From assembly GCA_030066885.1 (NCBI GenBank), contig JASJAT010000046.1, forward strand, positions 1 through 37,892: DNA of 37,892 bases. The letters are read 5' to 3'. A model generated the notes under the pieces. The model made no database searches. It saw nothing but the letters and a program-made list of their open reading frames with translations, and had not been told where the DNA came from. Origin of the DNA: Arenicellales bacterium. Its GTDB lineage: Bacteria; Pseudomonadota; Gammaproteobacteria; Arenicellales; JAANXG01. Both the position numbers and the translations under genes were made by a program. Below, one piece after another: positions 15,881 through 24,900 of this stretch (position 1 is its first letter; each line of letters opens with the position of its first letter).

Positions 15881-17035
15881 CTATTTCCTTAGTTTTTTGA
15901 CAGCGTCAGCCACGGCTTCGATCACATAGTCGATCTCTTCTGTACTGGTAAAGCGTCCGAAGCTGAAACGTACTGTACTGCCGATTTGATCATCACTGAG
16001 TCCCATGGCTTTCAATACATGGGATGGTTCCTGCGCAAACGAGCTGCATGCGGCTCCACTCGATAGGGCTATGTCGCTCAACTCCAGCATTAAGTCTTCA
16101 CAGTTGACGTCTTCAAAACCCACGTTCAAGATCCCACCGACACACTTGTCAAAAGACCCGCTCAGCCATGTACCTGGAACGGTTTGGAGGCCTGTCCAGA
16201 GACGCTGCTTGAGCTGGCTGATGCGCAGCTCATCAGCAGTGAGCTCTTCTTCAGCAATCTTAAACGCCTGGCCCATGCCTACGATCTGATGGGTAGGCAA
16301 GGTGCCGGCCCGCAATCCCCATTCGTGACCACCACCGTGTATCAAGGCTTGCTTGCCGAGTACCGACGGGTCTCGAACGTAGAGTGCGCCAATACCTTTG
16401 GGGCCGTAAGCCTTATGGGCACATATACTCAAGAGGTCTGCACCCAGTTGCTCGACCGCCACGGGTAGTTTGCCCACACTTTGTGCAGCATCGACATGAA
16501 GGACGATATTTCGATGTTTGGTAATTTGACCTATGTTCGCGATATCCTGGATAACACCGGTTTCATTGTTAACATGCATGATTGAGGCCAAGATTGTGTC
16601 GGGTCGTAACGCCTCTTCAAACTCACTTGGGTCAATCAATCCGCTGGGGGTGGGCTTGACGTAGGTTACAGAAAAATCTTCTTGTTCTAGCGCATGGCAT
16701 ACGTCGAGTACCGCCTTGTGTTCAGTTTGTGCGGCAATAATGTGGCTGCCGTTTTGGCGCAGGTTCCGAGCAGCACCCTTAAGGCCCAGGTTGCACGACT
16801 CTGTTGCGCCCGAGGTCCAAATAATCTGTGCTGGTTTGGCACCAATTGAATTGGCAACTTGTCGACGTGCAGCTTCAACCGCGGCTTTTGCCTGTCGCCC
16901 AAAATGATGGTTTACGGACGCCGGATTGCCGAAGTCACCTGCCATAGTTAAGTAGTGCATCATTCGGTCTGCCACCTGGTTGTCGACAGGGGTGGTCGCC
17001 GCATAGTCAAAGTAGAGGGGCGTTTTATTTTGCAT
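15881..17035 (-). CDS. Cysteine desulfurase (NifS/IscS-type, class V aminotransferase)
   Basis: A 384-residue PLP enzyme that removes sulfur from cysteine as a persulfide for Fe-S cluster, thio-cofactor or tRNA modification. It shows 'YFDYAATTPVD' at the N terminus, 'TSGATESCNLGLKG', the PLP lysine Lys208 in 'SICAHKAYGPKGIG' and the active-site Cys330 in 'SSGAACSSFAQEPSHVL', group I-like. The track start is a TTG at 17038 immediately before the ATG at 17035, which is preferred. It lies 22 bp downstream of nhaA on the same strand. No iscU, iscA, hscA, fdx or thiI is nearby, so it may be an accessory desulfurase; supplying sulfur to molybdenum cofactor or Fe-S clusters of the xanthine dehydrogenase is a speculation. 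Confidence 0.85.
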   Translation of the reverse strand: MQNKTPLYFDYAATTPVDNQVADRMMHYLTMAGDFGNPASVNHHFGRQAKAAVEAARRQVANSIGAKPAQIIWTSGATESCNLGLKGAARNLRQNGSHIIAAQTEHKAVLDVCHALEQEDFSVTYVKPTPSGLIDPSEFEEALRPDTILASIMHVNNETGVIQDIANIGQITKHRNIVLHVDAAQSVGKLPVAVEQLGADLLSICAHKAYGPKGIGALYVRDPSVLGKQALIHGGGHEWGLRAGTLPTHQIVGMGQAFKIAEEELTADELRISQLKQRLWTGLQTVPGTWLSGSFDKCVGGILNVGFEDVNCEDLMLELSDIALSSGAACSSFAQEPSHVLKAMGLSDDQIGSTVRFSFGRFTSTEEIDYVIEAVADAVKKLRK

Positions 17036-17057
17036 CAACTAGGTGACCCCGGCTTAG

Positions 17058-18377
17058 TCATCCGGTTGCCGAGGGGGTTTTGGGCAAGGCATAACTAAGG
17101 ACGATAACCCCAACAACACCGGCAGCGAACGACGCGGCCAGGATCCCGACTTTAGCCTGGTCGATCAGGGCGGTGTCAGTGAATGCCAATTCGCTTATAA
17201 AGATCGACATGGTAAAACCAATACCGGAGAGGCACCCTGCACCCAGTAGTTGGGCCAGTGTAACGCCCTGGAGTTCGACTTTGGCCAGCTTCAAGGCCAA
17301 CCAGCTAGCCAGAATAACGCCGATCGGTTTTCCCACCACTAGGCCGGCAATCACTCCCAAACTTATCCCAGTCGGAAAACCCTCTAGATTCTCGGGGCTC
17401 AGCGCAACGCCAGCGCTGAACAACGCAAACAAAGGAAGTATAACGAAGGCTGACAGGGGGTGAAGACGGTGCTCCAACGCCTGCGCCGGTGGAATCGCGT
17501 CTTCTACCGTTAGTAAGAATTGCGCCAAGGTAGCACGCCGTTTGGAATCGTGTATCAATGCTTCGAGAGAATTATCTTTACCCCGTGTCTGTTTTATCAG
17601 TGTGCTCGCTGCGTCCATGAGTTCTCCGGGGTCAACGCTAGGTCGAACTGGGATAACCATCGCCACCATAACCCCGGCAATAGTTGCATGCACACCGGAC
17701 CCCAGAACATCGACCCAAACCAGTAGGGCGAGTACGGTGTATACCCAGGTGGCTCGAATCCCAACCCGATTTGCTACCACCATGAGTGCGGTACAGAGGA
17801 CGGCTACCATGAACGGTAACACCGATAGATCAGGTGTATAGAACACTGCTATGACCGCTACAGCAATTAGGTCATCGGCTATTGCAAGAGCGGTAAGGAA
17901 TACCTTGAGCCCGAGTGGCACGCGAGGCCCGAACAAGGAGAGTACGCCAAGGGCAAACGCGATGTCGGTTGCCATTGGAATGCCCCAGCCGGAGATCCCT
18001 TCCTCCCCTAAGTTTAACAATGCATAGAAAATAGCGGGTACAGCCGCGCCGCCAAGTGCCGCACACACCGGCAGCATGGCCTTCTCTTTGCTGGAAAGTT
18101 CGCCGACAACGATTTCGCGCTTGATTTCCAGGCCGACGACAAAGAAGAATATGGCCATCAGGCCGTCCTTGATCCAGTGAGAGAGCGACAGTGTGAATTC
18201 CCATTCGCCGAACTTGATGCCTAAATACGTGTGGGATAGCTCAAAATAGTACTGCCCCCAGGGTGAGTTGGCCCAGATCAGCGCGATAGCCGTCGCCGCT
18301 ACCAGAACCACACTGCCCGCTACCTGCGAATGCAGGAAACGTTGGAACATGTTGTATTGTGAAACGTGGCCTACCAT
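17058..18377 (-). CDS. nhaA: Na+/H+ antiporter NhaA
   Basis: A 439-residue inner-membrane antiporter that exports Na+ (or Li+) in exchange for protons. The translation has about twelve hydrophobic helices and the family's key residues: Asp138 in 'MATDIAFALGVL' and the sodium-binding pair Asp168-Asp169 in 'LAIADDLIAVAVIAVFYT', which align with E. coli Asp133, Asp163 and Asp164. 'FFFVVGLEIKREIVVGEL' and 'GKPIGV' also match. It is somewhat longer than E. coli NhaA (388 aa), with an insertion in the middle ('AASTLIKQTRGKDNSLEALIH'), a variant seen in other bacteria. The start ATG has AAGGAG 7 nt upstream. It fits a marine or saline habitat. Translation may be controlled by the leader (see 18378-18480). 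Confidence 0.9.
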   Translation of the reverse strand: MVGHVSQYNMFQRFLHSQVAGSVVLVAATAIALIWANSPWGQYYFELSHTYLGIKFGEWEFTLSLSHWIKDGLMAIFFFVVGLEIKREIVVGELSSKEKAMLPVCAALGGAAVPAIFYALLNLGEEGISGWGIPMATDIAFALGVLSLFGPRVPLGLKVFLTALAIADDLIAVAVIAVFYTPDLSVLPFMVAVLCTALMVVANRVGIRATWVYTVLALLVWVDVLGSGVHATIAGVMVAMVIPVRPSVDPGELMDAASTLIKQTRGKDNSLEALIHDSKRRATLAQFLLTVEDAIPPAQALEHRLHPLSAFVILPLFALFSAGVALSPENLEGFPTGISLGVIAGLVVGKPIGVILASWLALKLAKVELQGVTLAQLLGAGCLSGIGFTMSIFISELAFTDTALIDQAKVGILAASFAAGVVGVIVLSYALPKTPSATG

Positions 18378-18835
18378 CCGTAACTCCTTATTGATAGATT
18401 GGTCAAACCATTGGCGCTAAATATCAACACAAATTGAAGTAACCCCTCTACACTCCGGGCCTATGGCCTTCCGACACCAAGTCGCGAAACGTGCGCGAGA
18501 CAAAAACTTTATACTATTCGACTCAGGATCGAGTCTCAGTAAAAGACCGCCTTTGGCCCCAAGATGGCGTTGGGTCTTAGCAAAGTGTGATAAAAACTTC
18601 GTTCTAAAAGAAACAGACCAAATACTCCTGGGACGGAGCACGTGCCCTTCCTTTAGAACGTTATACGAAGTGGATAAATTCATACAGAGATATAAAGGTC
18701 GAGAGGATTAGCCTGATTCCTCTTTATTCAGTATCCTTTCCAGGGTTGTGTGTATCTATGGGATAACGCGCACTCCTTACGAAGAAGCCGACTTTTTTAC
18801 TAAATTGGTCCACACCTTTTAATATATATGGAATC
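18378..18835. other. Gene-free nhaA leader and spacer with small hairpins
   Basis: A 458-bp spacer between divergent nhaA and the small secreted gene at 18836. Two overlapping ORFs (18417-18683 minus, 18463-18711 plus) have no ribosome site or recognisable family and are discounted. Structure seen: GGCC-tat-GGCC at 18458-18468, GACTC-aggatc-GAGTC at 18520-18535, and AAGACC/GGTCTT at 18543-18578 with an inner GCC/GGC. A direct repeat, GAcAAAAACTT/GAtAAAAACTT, brackets the last two. On the minus strand the first hairpin lies in the nhaA leader. Confidence 0.4.
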
Positions 18836-19225
18836 ATGAGACCGTTTACCTTGTTACCCGCGATTGCTTTTCTGGTTTTTAGTGTTGGCCAAGCTCAAGA
18901 TAACACATCTGGCACGGTCGAATTCAAACCTGATCGGTTGAAATTTAAGGTTGTCCTGGATCGTTGCGTTTCGAAGAAAGTAAAAGCGATCAACCGCGGA
19001 AGCGCAAGTATCATGGAACCGGTGTTCAGTCTGCAGGGCACGAAGGAGTTCCGCATTGATAATAATTTTCAGAAGTGCCCCAATCCACTCGAGCCTGGTC
19101 AAGTCTGCAGCGTTTACATCGCCTTCTGTCCGCGTAACATAGGCACCTCAGAAGCCAAGCTGTTTTTCTCGGGCACAGAAACAGGCGTAAAGTTGACTGG
19201 TCGTAGCCGGCAGCAAGGAAGGTAG
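18836..19225 (+). CDS. Small secreted protein with ASH/HYDIN-like domain
   Basis: A 129-residue protein with a signal peptide, MRPFTLLPAIAFLVFSVGQAQ, cleaved probably after Gln-Ala. The mature part is a single immunoglobulin-like domain of the ASPM-SPD-2-Hydin / choice-of-anchor D type: 'VEFKPDRLKFKVVLDRC', 'KAINRGSASI', then 'CPNPLEPGQVCSVYIAFCPRNIGTSEAKLFF'. The four cysteines could make two disulfides in the periplasm. In larger proteins the domain is repeated and mediates adhesion or binding; here it stands alone. Function unknown. The start is ATG with a poor ribosome site. It may be co-transcribed with the membrane protein 68 bp downstream. Confidence 0.65.
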   Translation: MRPFTLLPAIAFLVFSVGQAQDNTSGTVEFKPDRLKFKVVLDRCVSKKVKAINRGSASIMEPVFSLQGTKEFRIDNNFQKCPNPLEPGQVCSVYIAFCPRNIGTSEAKLFFSGTETGVKLTGRSRQQGR

Positions 19226-19293
19226 ACGGGTAGGTTACGAGGAATCGATTTACGGTTGATTGGTTTTTACACGACGATTTAGACGACAAAGCA

Positions 19294-19791
19294 GTGGGAA
19301 GATTGAGTGTACTTTGGGGGTTGGGCGGGATATCGGTTTTGTTACTCTACGCGATAGCTAGACTGACAGGTATTGGCCTTGATTCGTTTGCTTTCGACTA
19401 TCGCTGGTACCATTGGTTGTTGTTATTTCTGAATGTTGCGTTTATGGCCTACTCCGAAGGGTACAAAGGCTTTCAAAAGGCATATTCTCCTCGATTGGCG
19501 GCTCGCATTAAGTACATGCGTGACTATCCTAGGCTCTCTCATTTTCTATTAGCACCTTTGTTTAGTATGGGTTACTTCCACACAACTCGAAGACGCCTTG
19601 TTACCACCTACGCGATGACTGCAGCTATCATTGTGTTTATATATGTAGCACACCAACTGCCCCAGCCTTGGCGTGGTATTTTAGACATTGGTGTGGTAGT
19701 AGGTCTGTCTTGGGGTTTGATTTCGATACTGATATATAGCTGGCAAGCGCTGACCTGGAATGAGTTCCCCTATTCGCCGGAGGTACCTTAG
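19294..19791 (+). CDS. Conserved small membrane protein, unknown function
   Basis: A 165-residue inner-membrane protein with about four predicted helices (residues 5-20, 34-52, 105-123, 130-150) and a polar segment 'AYSEGYKGFQKAYSPRLAARIKYMRDYPR' in between. This segment looks strongly conserved-type, but I do not recognise a characterised family. The start is GTG 19294 with a weak ribosome site, so the true start could be slightly further in. The gene ends just before a hairpin shared with the convergent methyltransferase gene. Function unknown. Confidence 0.6.
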   Translation: MGRLSVLWGLGGISVLLLYAIARLTGIGLDSFAFDYRWYHWLLLFLNVAFMAYSEGYKGFQKAYSPRLAARIKYMRDYPRLSHFLLAPLFSMGYFHTTRRRLVTTYAMTAAIIVFIYVAHQLPQPWRGILDIGVVVGLSWGLISILIYSWQALTWNEFPYSPEVP

Positions 19792-19815
19792 TTGGATACC
19801 GCAGGATTATTTTTG

Positions 19816-19842
19816 ACAAGGTTGCGCGATGCGCGGCCTTGT
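19816..19842. terminator. Hairpin in convergent spacer
   Basis: ACAAGGttGCGC-gat-GCGCggCCTTGT, a 12-bp stem with two mismatched pairs, midway between the convergent stops at 19791 and 19862. No U tract follows on either strand, although TTTTTG precedes it on the plus strand, so termination strength is uncertain. Confidence 0.45.
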
Positions 19843-19861
19843 GGGTCCAATCGACAGACGG

Positions 19862-20734
19862 TTAACCCGGATTTTTGGCGCTAATTTTCCAGGAACTGGA
19901 TTGCATGACGATGCCTTCGGGCGTTTCGTATTGACTCAACTCTTTTTTTAACGCGCGAACAATTTCATCATGTTTTTGTTCAGCTTCCTCACCGGCTTCC
20001 CGGTAGACTTCACCGGCTGGCCCTAGCGCAAGCTGGAAGCCTACGGCGTCGTCCGGATTGTTCCCCACCATCAACGGAGCATCAATGCGCTCGAATTGGA
20101 TGTCGTTATAACCCGCAATTTCTAGTTGTTTAGTAACCATTTCCTGGTCGGCCATAGAAAACGGACCGGGGCCACACGTTCTGGCATCCTCACCTGGAGG
20201 TGGTAGATAGTCGAGCACGATGCCTTTCGGCAAACCCAACCATGGATTGTCGTCGATAGTACGCCATACAATCATGACCATCTCACCCTCCTGCCTGAGT
20301 GATGACCGCATGCTGCGTAAACCCGCCACCGGGTTTTCGAAGAACTGGGTACCAAACCGTGCAAAACAAAAGTCGTGAACGCTTTTAAACGGATAACCCT
20401 GTACGTCGGCTTCGACGAACTCGATAATGTCATCGACGCCTGCGGCTTTAGCATCCCGGCGGCCAAATTCCAAGAAAGCGTCACAACAGTCAAGAGCCAT
20501 CACGGAACCTGTGGGACCAACCCGTTGTGCAAACAGTATGGCAGTGTCTCCAAAGCCACAACCGACATCGACAACTTTGTCGCCTTCATAGACGTTGAGT
20601 GATGAAAAAATCTTTTCGCTGTGATGGTTGAGCCCACCCACCAGTATATGTTTGTACTTCACGAATTTTGGTACAAGGATCTCATTCCAAAACTCGACAA
20701 ATTCGGTGTTTCCATCGGGCACAACTGTACTCAT
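19862..20734 (-). CDS. SAM-dependent class I methyltransferase
   Basis: A 290-residue Rossmann-fold methyltransferase. Motif I is 'KVVDVGCGFGDTAILFAQRVG', followed by 'VMALDCCDAFLEFGRRDA' (motif II acidic residue) and 'IIEFVEADVQGYPF', and later 'RSSLRQEGEMVMIVWR' (post-motif III strand). The C-terminal part is Glu/Lys rich. It resembles UbiE/COQ5-like or small-molecule methyltransferases; the acceptor is unknown. The ATG has GGAGG five nt upstream, a strong ribosome site. It is divergent from a second methyltransferase gene at 20963; the pair may belong together. Confidence 0.85.
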   Translation of the reverse strand: MSTVVPDGNTEFVEFWNEILVPKFVKYKHILVGGLNHHSEKIFSSLNVYEGDKVVDVGCGFGDTAILFAQRVGPTGSVMALDCCDAFLEFGRRDAKAAGVDDIIEFVEADVQGYPFKSVHDFCFARFGTQFFENPVAGLRSMRSSLRQEGEMVMIVWRTIDDNPWLGLPKGIVLDYLPPPGEDARTCGPGPFSMADQEMVTKQLEIAGYNDIQFERIDAPLMVGNNPDDAVGFQLALGPAGEVYREAGEEAEQKHDEIVRALKKELSQYETPEGIVMQSSSWKISAKNPG

Positions 20735-20777
20735 TTGGTCCTCCGACGACCGTTCAATCGCAATTCTCAGCGGGCCT

Positions 20778-20785
20778 ATTATAAT
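20778..20785. promoter_or_regulatory. Overlapping -10 boxes on both strands
   Basis: ATTATAAT contains TATAAT on the plus strand (20780-20785) and on the minus strand (20778-20783). The minus-strand box lies 44 nt before the methyltransferase ATG at 20734. No good -35 was found at 17 bp for either direction, so this is only a candidate. Confidence 0.3.
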
Positions 20786-20962
20786 TGATCGCAGGCAAGA
20801 TTCTGTCTAACTTACCCGCGTTCGCCGAAAGTTTTGTCGATTTTTATCACCTGTGTTCAGCCGAGAGTGAAATGAATCCTGGTGTTACGTGTTCGACATC
20901 GATACTACAAACTCCCGATAATCAGTTGCCATTGCGACCTGGTCGAAAAAGAGGTTCTTAAC

Positions 20963-21751
20963 ATGAGTGGATGTGAAGTCGAATATGACGAACAGGAATC
21001 GAGAACAACCGAACGTGCTTATCAAACGCCTGAAATAACGGCTCAAAGAGTGGCAACGTTACAAGCCTTGTCCTTGCGTACCGGTGAGTCTGTTTTGGAT
21101 ATTGGGGTGGGTCCTGGTTTGCTTTCTTATGATATGGCGCAGTTGGTGGGTGAGAAGGGCAGGATAGTGGGTATTGATAACGCCTCAGCTATGGTAGCGA
21201 TAGCGCAAAATCGTTGTGGTGGTTTTGCACAGGTTGAGATTGCCTTAGGTGACGCTCAACATTTAGAGTTTACAGACGCTGACTTTGATGCCGCGGTTTG
21301 TGTTCAAGTTCTGCTATACATCCCGGAAGTACGGAAAGCGTTGGTGGAGATGCATAGGGTGCTTAATCCGGGAGGGCGGGTTGTAATTATAGAAACGGAT
21401 TGGCGCGGTTTGGTATTGAATTCCTCTTTCCCGGAATTAACGGAAAAAATGATCGCAAGTTGGGACGCTGCTGTGTCCAGCCCTCAGCTGCCACCGGTAC
21501 TGGAGCAAATGCTTAAGCGAGTTGGCTTTAGCGGTGTGTCAGTGATGGCGGTTCCGGTCCTCGCTAATAGTTATGTTAAGGGCAACTATGCACATACCAT
21601 GTTAAACCAGCTAAGTGAGTATGCGGTTAAACAGAACAGAGTGACAAAATCACAGGCACAAGAGTGGCTCGGTGACCTTAGCCGCAAGCAAAGCGATGGC
21701 GCTTTTTTCTTTTGCGTAAATCGATTTTTATTCAAGGCATTCCGACGGTAG
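20963..21751 (+). CDS. SAM-dependent methyltransferase, UbiE-like
   Basis: A 262-residue class I methyltransferase. Motif I is 'SVLDIGVGPGLLSYDMAQLVG', then 'RIVGIDNASAMVAIAQNRCGG', 'IALGDAQHLEFTDADFDAAVCVQVLLYI' and 'HRVLNPGGRVVIIETDWRG'. This layout matches UbiE/ArsM-like enzymes; the 'IETDWRGLVLNSS' segment is seen in several uncharacterised relatives. I chose the ATG at 20963 because GAGG lies just upstream and the longer track start (20882) has no ribosome site and no family similarity. Substrate unknown. Divergent from the other methyltransferase; followed by REP-like DNA. Confidence 0.8.
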   Translation: MSGCEVEYDEQESRTTERAYQTPEITAQRVATLQALSLRTGESVLDIGVGPGLLSYDMAQLVGEKGRIVGIDNASAMVAIAQNRCGGFAQVEIALGDAQHLEFTDADFDAAVCVQVLLYIPEVRKALVEMHRVLNPGGRVVIIETDWRGLVLNSSFPELTEKMIASWDAAVSSPQLPPVLEQMLKRVGFSGVSVMAVPVLANSYVKGNYAHTMLNQLSEYAVKQNRVTKSQAQEWLGDLSRKQSDGAFFFCVNRFLFKAFRR

Positions 21752-21785
21752 GAGCAGTGTCTTTACCGGCACGACGGGGATTAAG

Positions 21786-21962
21786 TCGTTATTCCCGTAT
21801 GCTTTTCATACCTGTTATTCCCGCATGTTGTTAGCGGGAATCCACCTTGGATCGCGGTAAGGGCGTTGTTTCAAATGAATTCCGGTTCTGCGCCCGACTC
21901 CTTAGGTCCTTGCGAGTTTTGTGTTTTGGCTGTAGGTGGCGGGCCACGCTCGCCGCTCCTAC
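21786..21962. repeat. Degenerate 'ATTCCCGC' inverted-repeat element plus REP
   Basis: Between the convergent genes ending at 21751 and 21976. ATTCCCGTAT...ATACCTG is followed by ATTCCCGC-atgttgtta-GCGGGAAT (21818-21842), then a GAATTCCGGTTCTGCGC segment like the right part of the 5767 element. The spacer ends with a REP head, GCTCGCCGCTCCTAC at 21948-21962. Confidence 0.55.
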
Positions 21963-21975
21963 GATAGACTGAACC

Positions 21976-24900
21976 TTAGGATTGCTGTAACGCTTCGTCC
22001 AAAGCAGGGATAGCGGCTAGCAAACCGACTTGTTCGGCCTGACTTCGCAAATTCACAAGGTGAGCAGTAGTTTCCTCGTCTTGGCCGTTTGATGAATGTC
22101 GTGCCAGGGCCCTTGCACGATCGATAAAGAATGCACTCCGGGGTAGGGGTTCAGGTCGGCAAAATTCTTCCAATGCATTTGCATATCGGTGCACCTCATC
22201 CCATTGTTGCCAGCGGAGTGAAGTTTCCATGGCCATCCGGTAAAAAGCGAAATAGTTGTGACCGACACAATTGCCGCTCAATATTTCTTCACCCTGTTGC
22301 AGGGCTCGCTGACTTTGATCATGTTCGGGTTCTACGAATGCTAGGGTGGCGAGTACCCAAGGGCCCACAAAACCAATGCTCGTTTGACGAGAAATATCCG
22401 TTGCTTCTTTCAGCAATTTGACGATTTCACTGCGCGCTACATTCTTTTCAAGTTTGATTCTTGCCAACTGGGTAATCAAAAAAGGATTGAACCGATTGGC
22501 ACCAAGCTTATCCGCGATAGCGAGGCCACGCTCGATATGTTCGGCTGCGGACTCATAGTCAGCGAGTTCGATGAGAGTGCGACCAGCTGCCAAACGTGCC
22601 ACCATCTCAGCTCTTAGATAGTTGTGTGCCGTGGCAGACTCAATCGCATCCAGGGCTTCCGACAACGATTGTCTTACCTCATTCATGTAAAGCTGGGTCC
22701 AGGCCAGCATGTACTGATTGCCTGCCACAATGTGGTAATGCTGGTGTTGTTTCGAAAGTTCTATGGAGCGCTGAAAATGCTCGTGCGCCGTGCGCATGCG
22801 GCCCTTTGAATAATGTGCATCGCCCAACCCAGCCAGCGCCCTCGCTTCGTTTTCGGTGTCACCTGCTTGCTGCGAAAATTGTAGCGCGCGCTCATGTTCC
22901 TGTAAGCATCCCTCGGTGTTGCCGAGAGGAAAGTACAGATTCCCGCGAAGATGATGAATGCGAGTTAGCTTAGCAACGTGTTGTCTTTCACTGGCAAGTG
23001 CTTGCGCCTCAGTCAATGCCTCTAAAGCGGTTTCATATTCATCGGTCAATCGCATGTTACCGGCCAATCCGATCAGTGCTTCGCACCGGTCTTCGGCGTC
23101 TTCTGCGATATCCAAAACCCGTCTATACGCCTCCATTGACATTTCTGTCGAGCCTTGGTGATGTAACAGCTCCGCTGACTTCAACCAATATCCAATGGCC
23201 CGTTTAGGCAGGTTGGCAGCGGTGTAATGATGCGCCAACAATGCGGGTTCAGTTTGTGCTTTCTCTGGAAATTCCTCCTCAAGTACTTGGGCAATGCGAC
23301 TGTGATACTGGTGGCGTTTACTTCTAAGTAAGGATGCATACGCCGCGTCCTGAACCAATGCGTGCTTAAACTGACAAGTCACATTCGGTGGCAAGCCATA
23401 GCGATAAATCAACTCGGCTTTTTCAAGTTGCGCTAACGCGGTTTCCAAGTCTGATTCCGATAGATCGCTGACGGCTAATAGCAGCTCGCGACTAAAGTTT
23501 CGACCTATGGTGGCGGCCAACTGTGCCACTTCCTTAACGGGCGCCAAACGGTCGAGCCTCGCCATAAGCGAGTCTTGCAGCGAAGCGGGTATAGCCAGGG
23601 GTGGTATTGGGCCGGTCAATTCGTAGTGAGTTTCTGCGTCTGTAAGCAAACCTGATTCCAGAATGGTTTTAGTCAACTCCTCGACAAAGAGTGGCACGCC
23701 ATCTGTTTTCGCCACGATTTGATCCAAGAGCTCTTGTGGTAGACCTTTTCTGTTGGTGATCTCATTGACCATGGCAACCGTTTCACGACGGCTCAATCTG
23801 TTCAGGGTCAAAACCGTAACCTGACCTCGACTGCTCCACGGCGATTCAAACTCGAGCCTATAAGTGATGACCAACAGCATCGGTAAGCGTGGGATGCGGT
23901 CGATAATCAAGTTAAGAAGCTCTCTGGTGGAGGTATCTATCCAATGTACATCTTCAACCACCATTACTATGGGATTTTGTATAGCCATCGCTTCTATGAT
24001 GGCCATCAGCACCTCGAGGGTTTTGATCTTGGCTTCGTCCGGCGGTAGCGTCAGCGGAGGATAGTCTTCGCCAGTGGGGATGGATAACAATGACCCTAAG
24101 ATAGGTACGCATTCACGCGGTGGCAGGTTAAGGGCGGCTAAGGTATTGGTCAGCTTATCCAGTTTCGCAACCGCGTCATCGAGTTGATCGAAACGAAGCG
24201 CTCGACCAAGCTGATCGATCTGTGGATACAAAGCTGTGTTCTGGTGATATGGAGAACAATAGAAAAGAATGCGGTTGGGATTCTCACTTTTAATCCGTTT
24301 TTGAAATCTTTCCAGGATTCTGGATTTACCCACACCCGCTTCGCCGGAAAGTAATACAACTTGGCCGTCACCCTCCTTTGCTTGTTCCCAACGTTTCATC
24401 AACAAGCCGATCTCCTCGTCGCGCCCCACCAGCGGGGTTAGTCCGCGTGTGGCCGCTGCTTCAAACCGGCTGCCGATCTTGCTCTCACCCAATACGTGCC
24501 AGGCGCGCACCGGCTCGGAAATCCCTTTGAGCTTGAGATCTTCAACGGATTCATACTCAAAACGGCCGACGGTGAGTTCGTGTGTGGAAGCAGAAATGAC
24601 TATGGAATTGGGTGCTGCCGCACTTTGTAAACGGGCGGCAAGGTTTGGTGTTTCGCCGGCCGCTGCACTTTCCTGGGACGCGCCTTCGCCAATTGAATCG
24701 CCCACAACAACGGAGCCAGTTGCAATTCCGACGCGGACTTTAAGCTCGTTTTCAGGACCCGAGCGAGACGGATCTTGCCAGGTGCGCAGCCTCGGCCCGA
24801 CGCGGCTGTTTAGTTGGGGCATGGCCCGCACGACATCGAGCGCTGCCCGCACCGCCCTTTCGGCATCGTCTTCATGCGCCTTCGGGTACCCGAAATAGGC

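Noticed and set aside
18417-18711. Two overlapping small ORFs in the nhaA spacer
   Set aside because: No ribosome site, no signal or domain, both frames are open by chance over the same hairpin-rich DNA.
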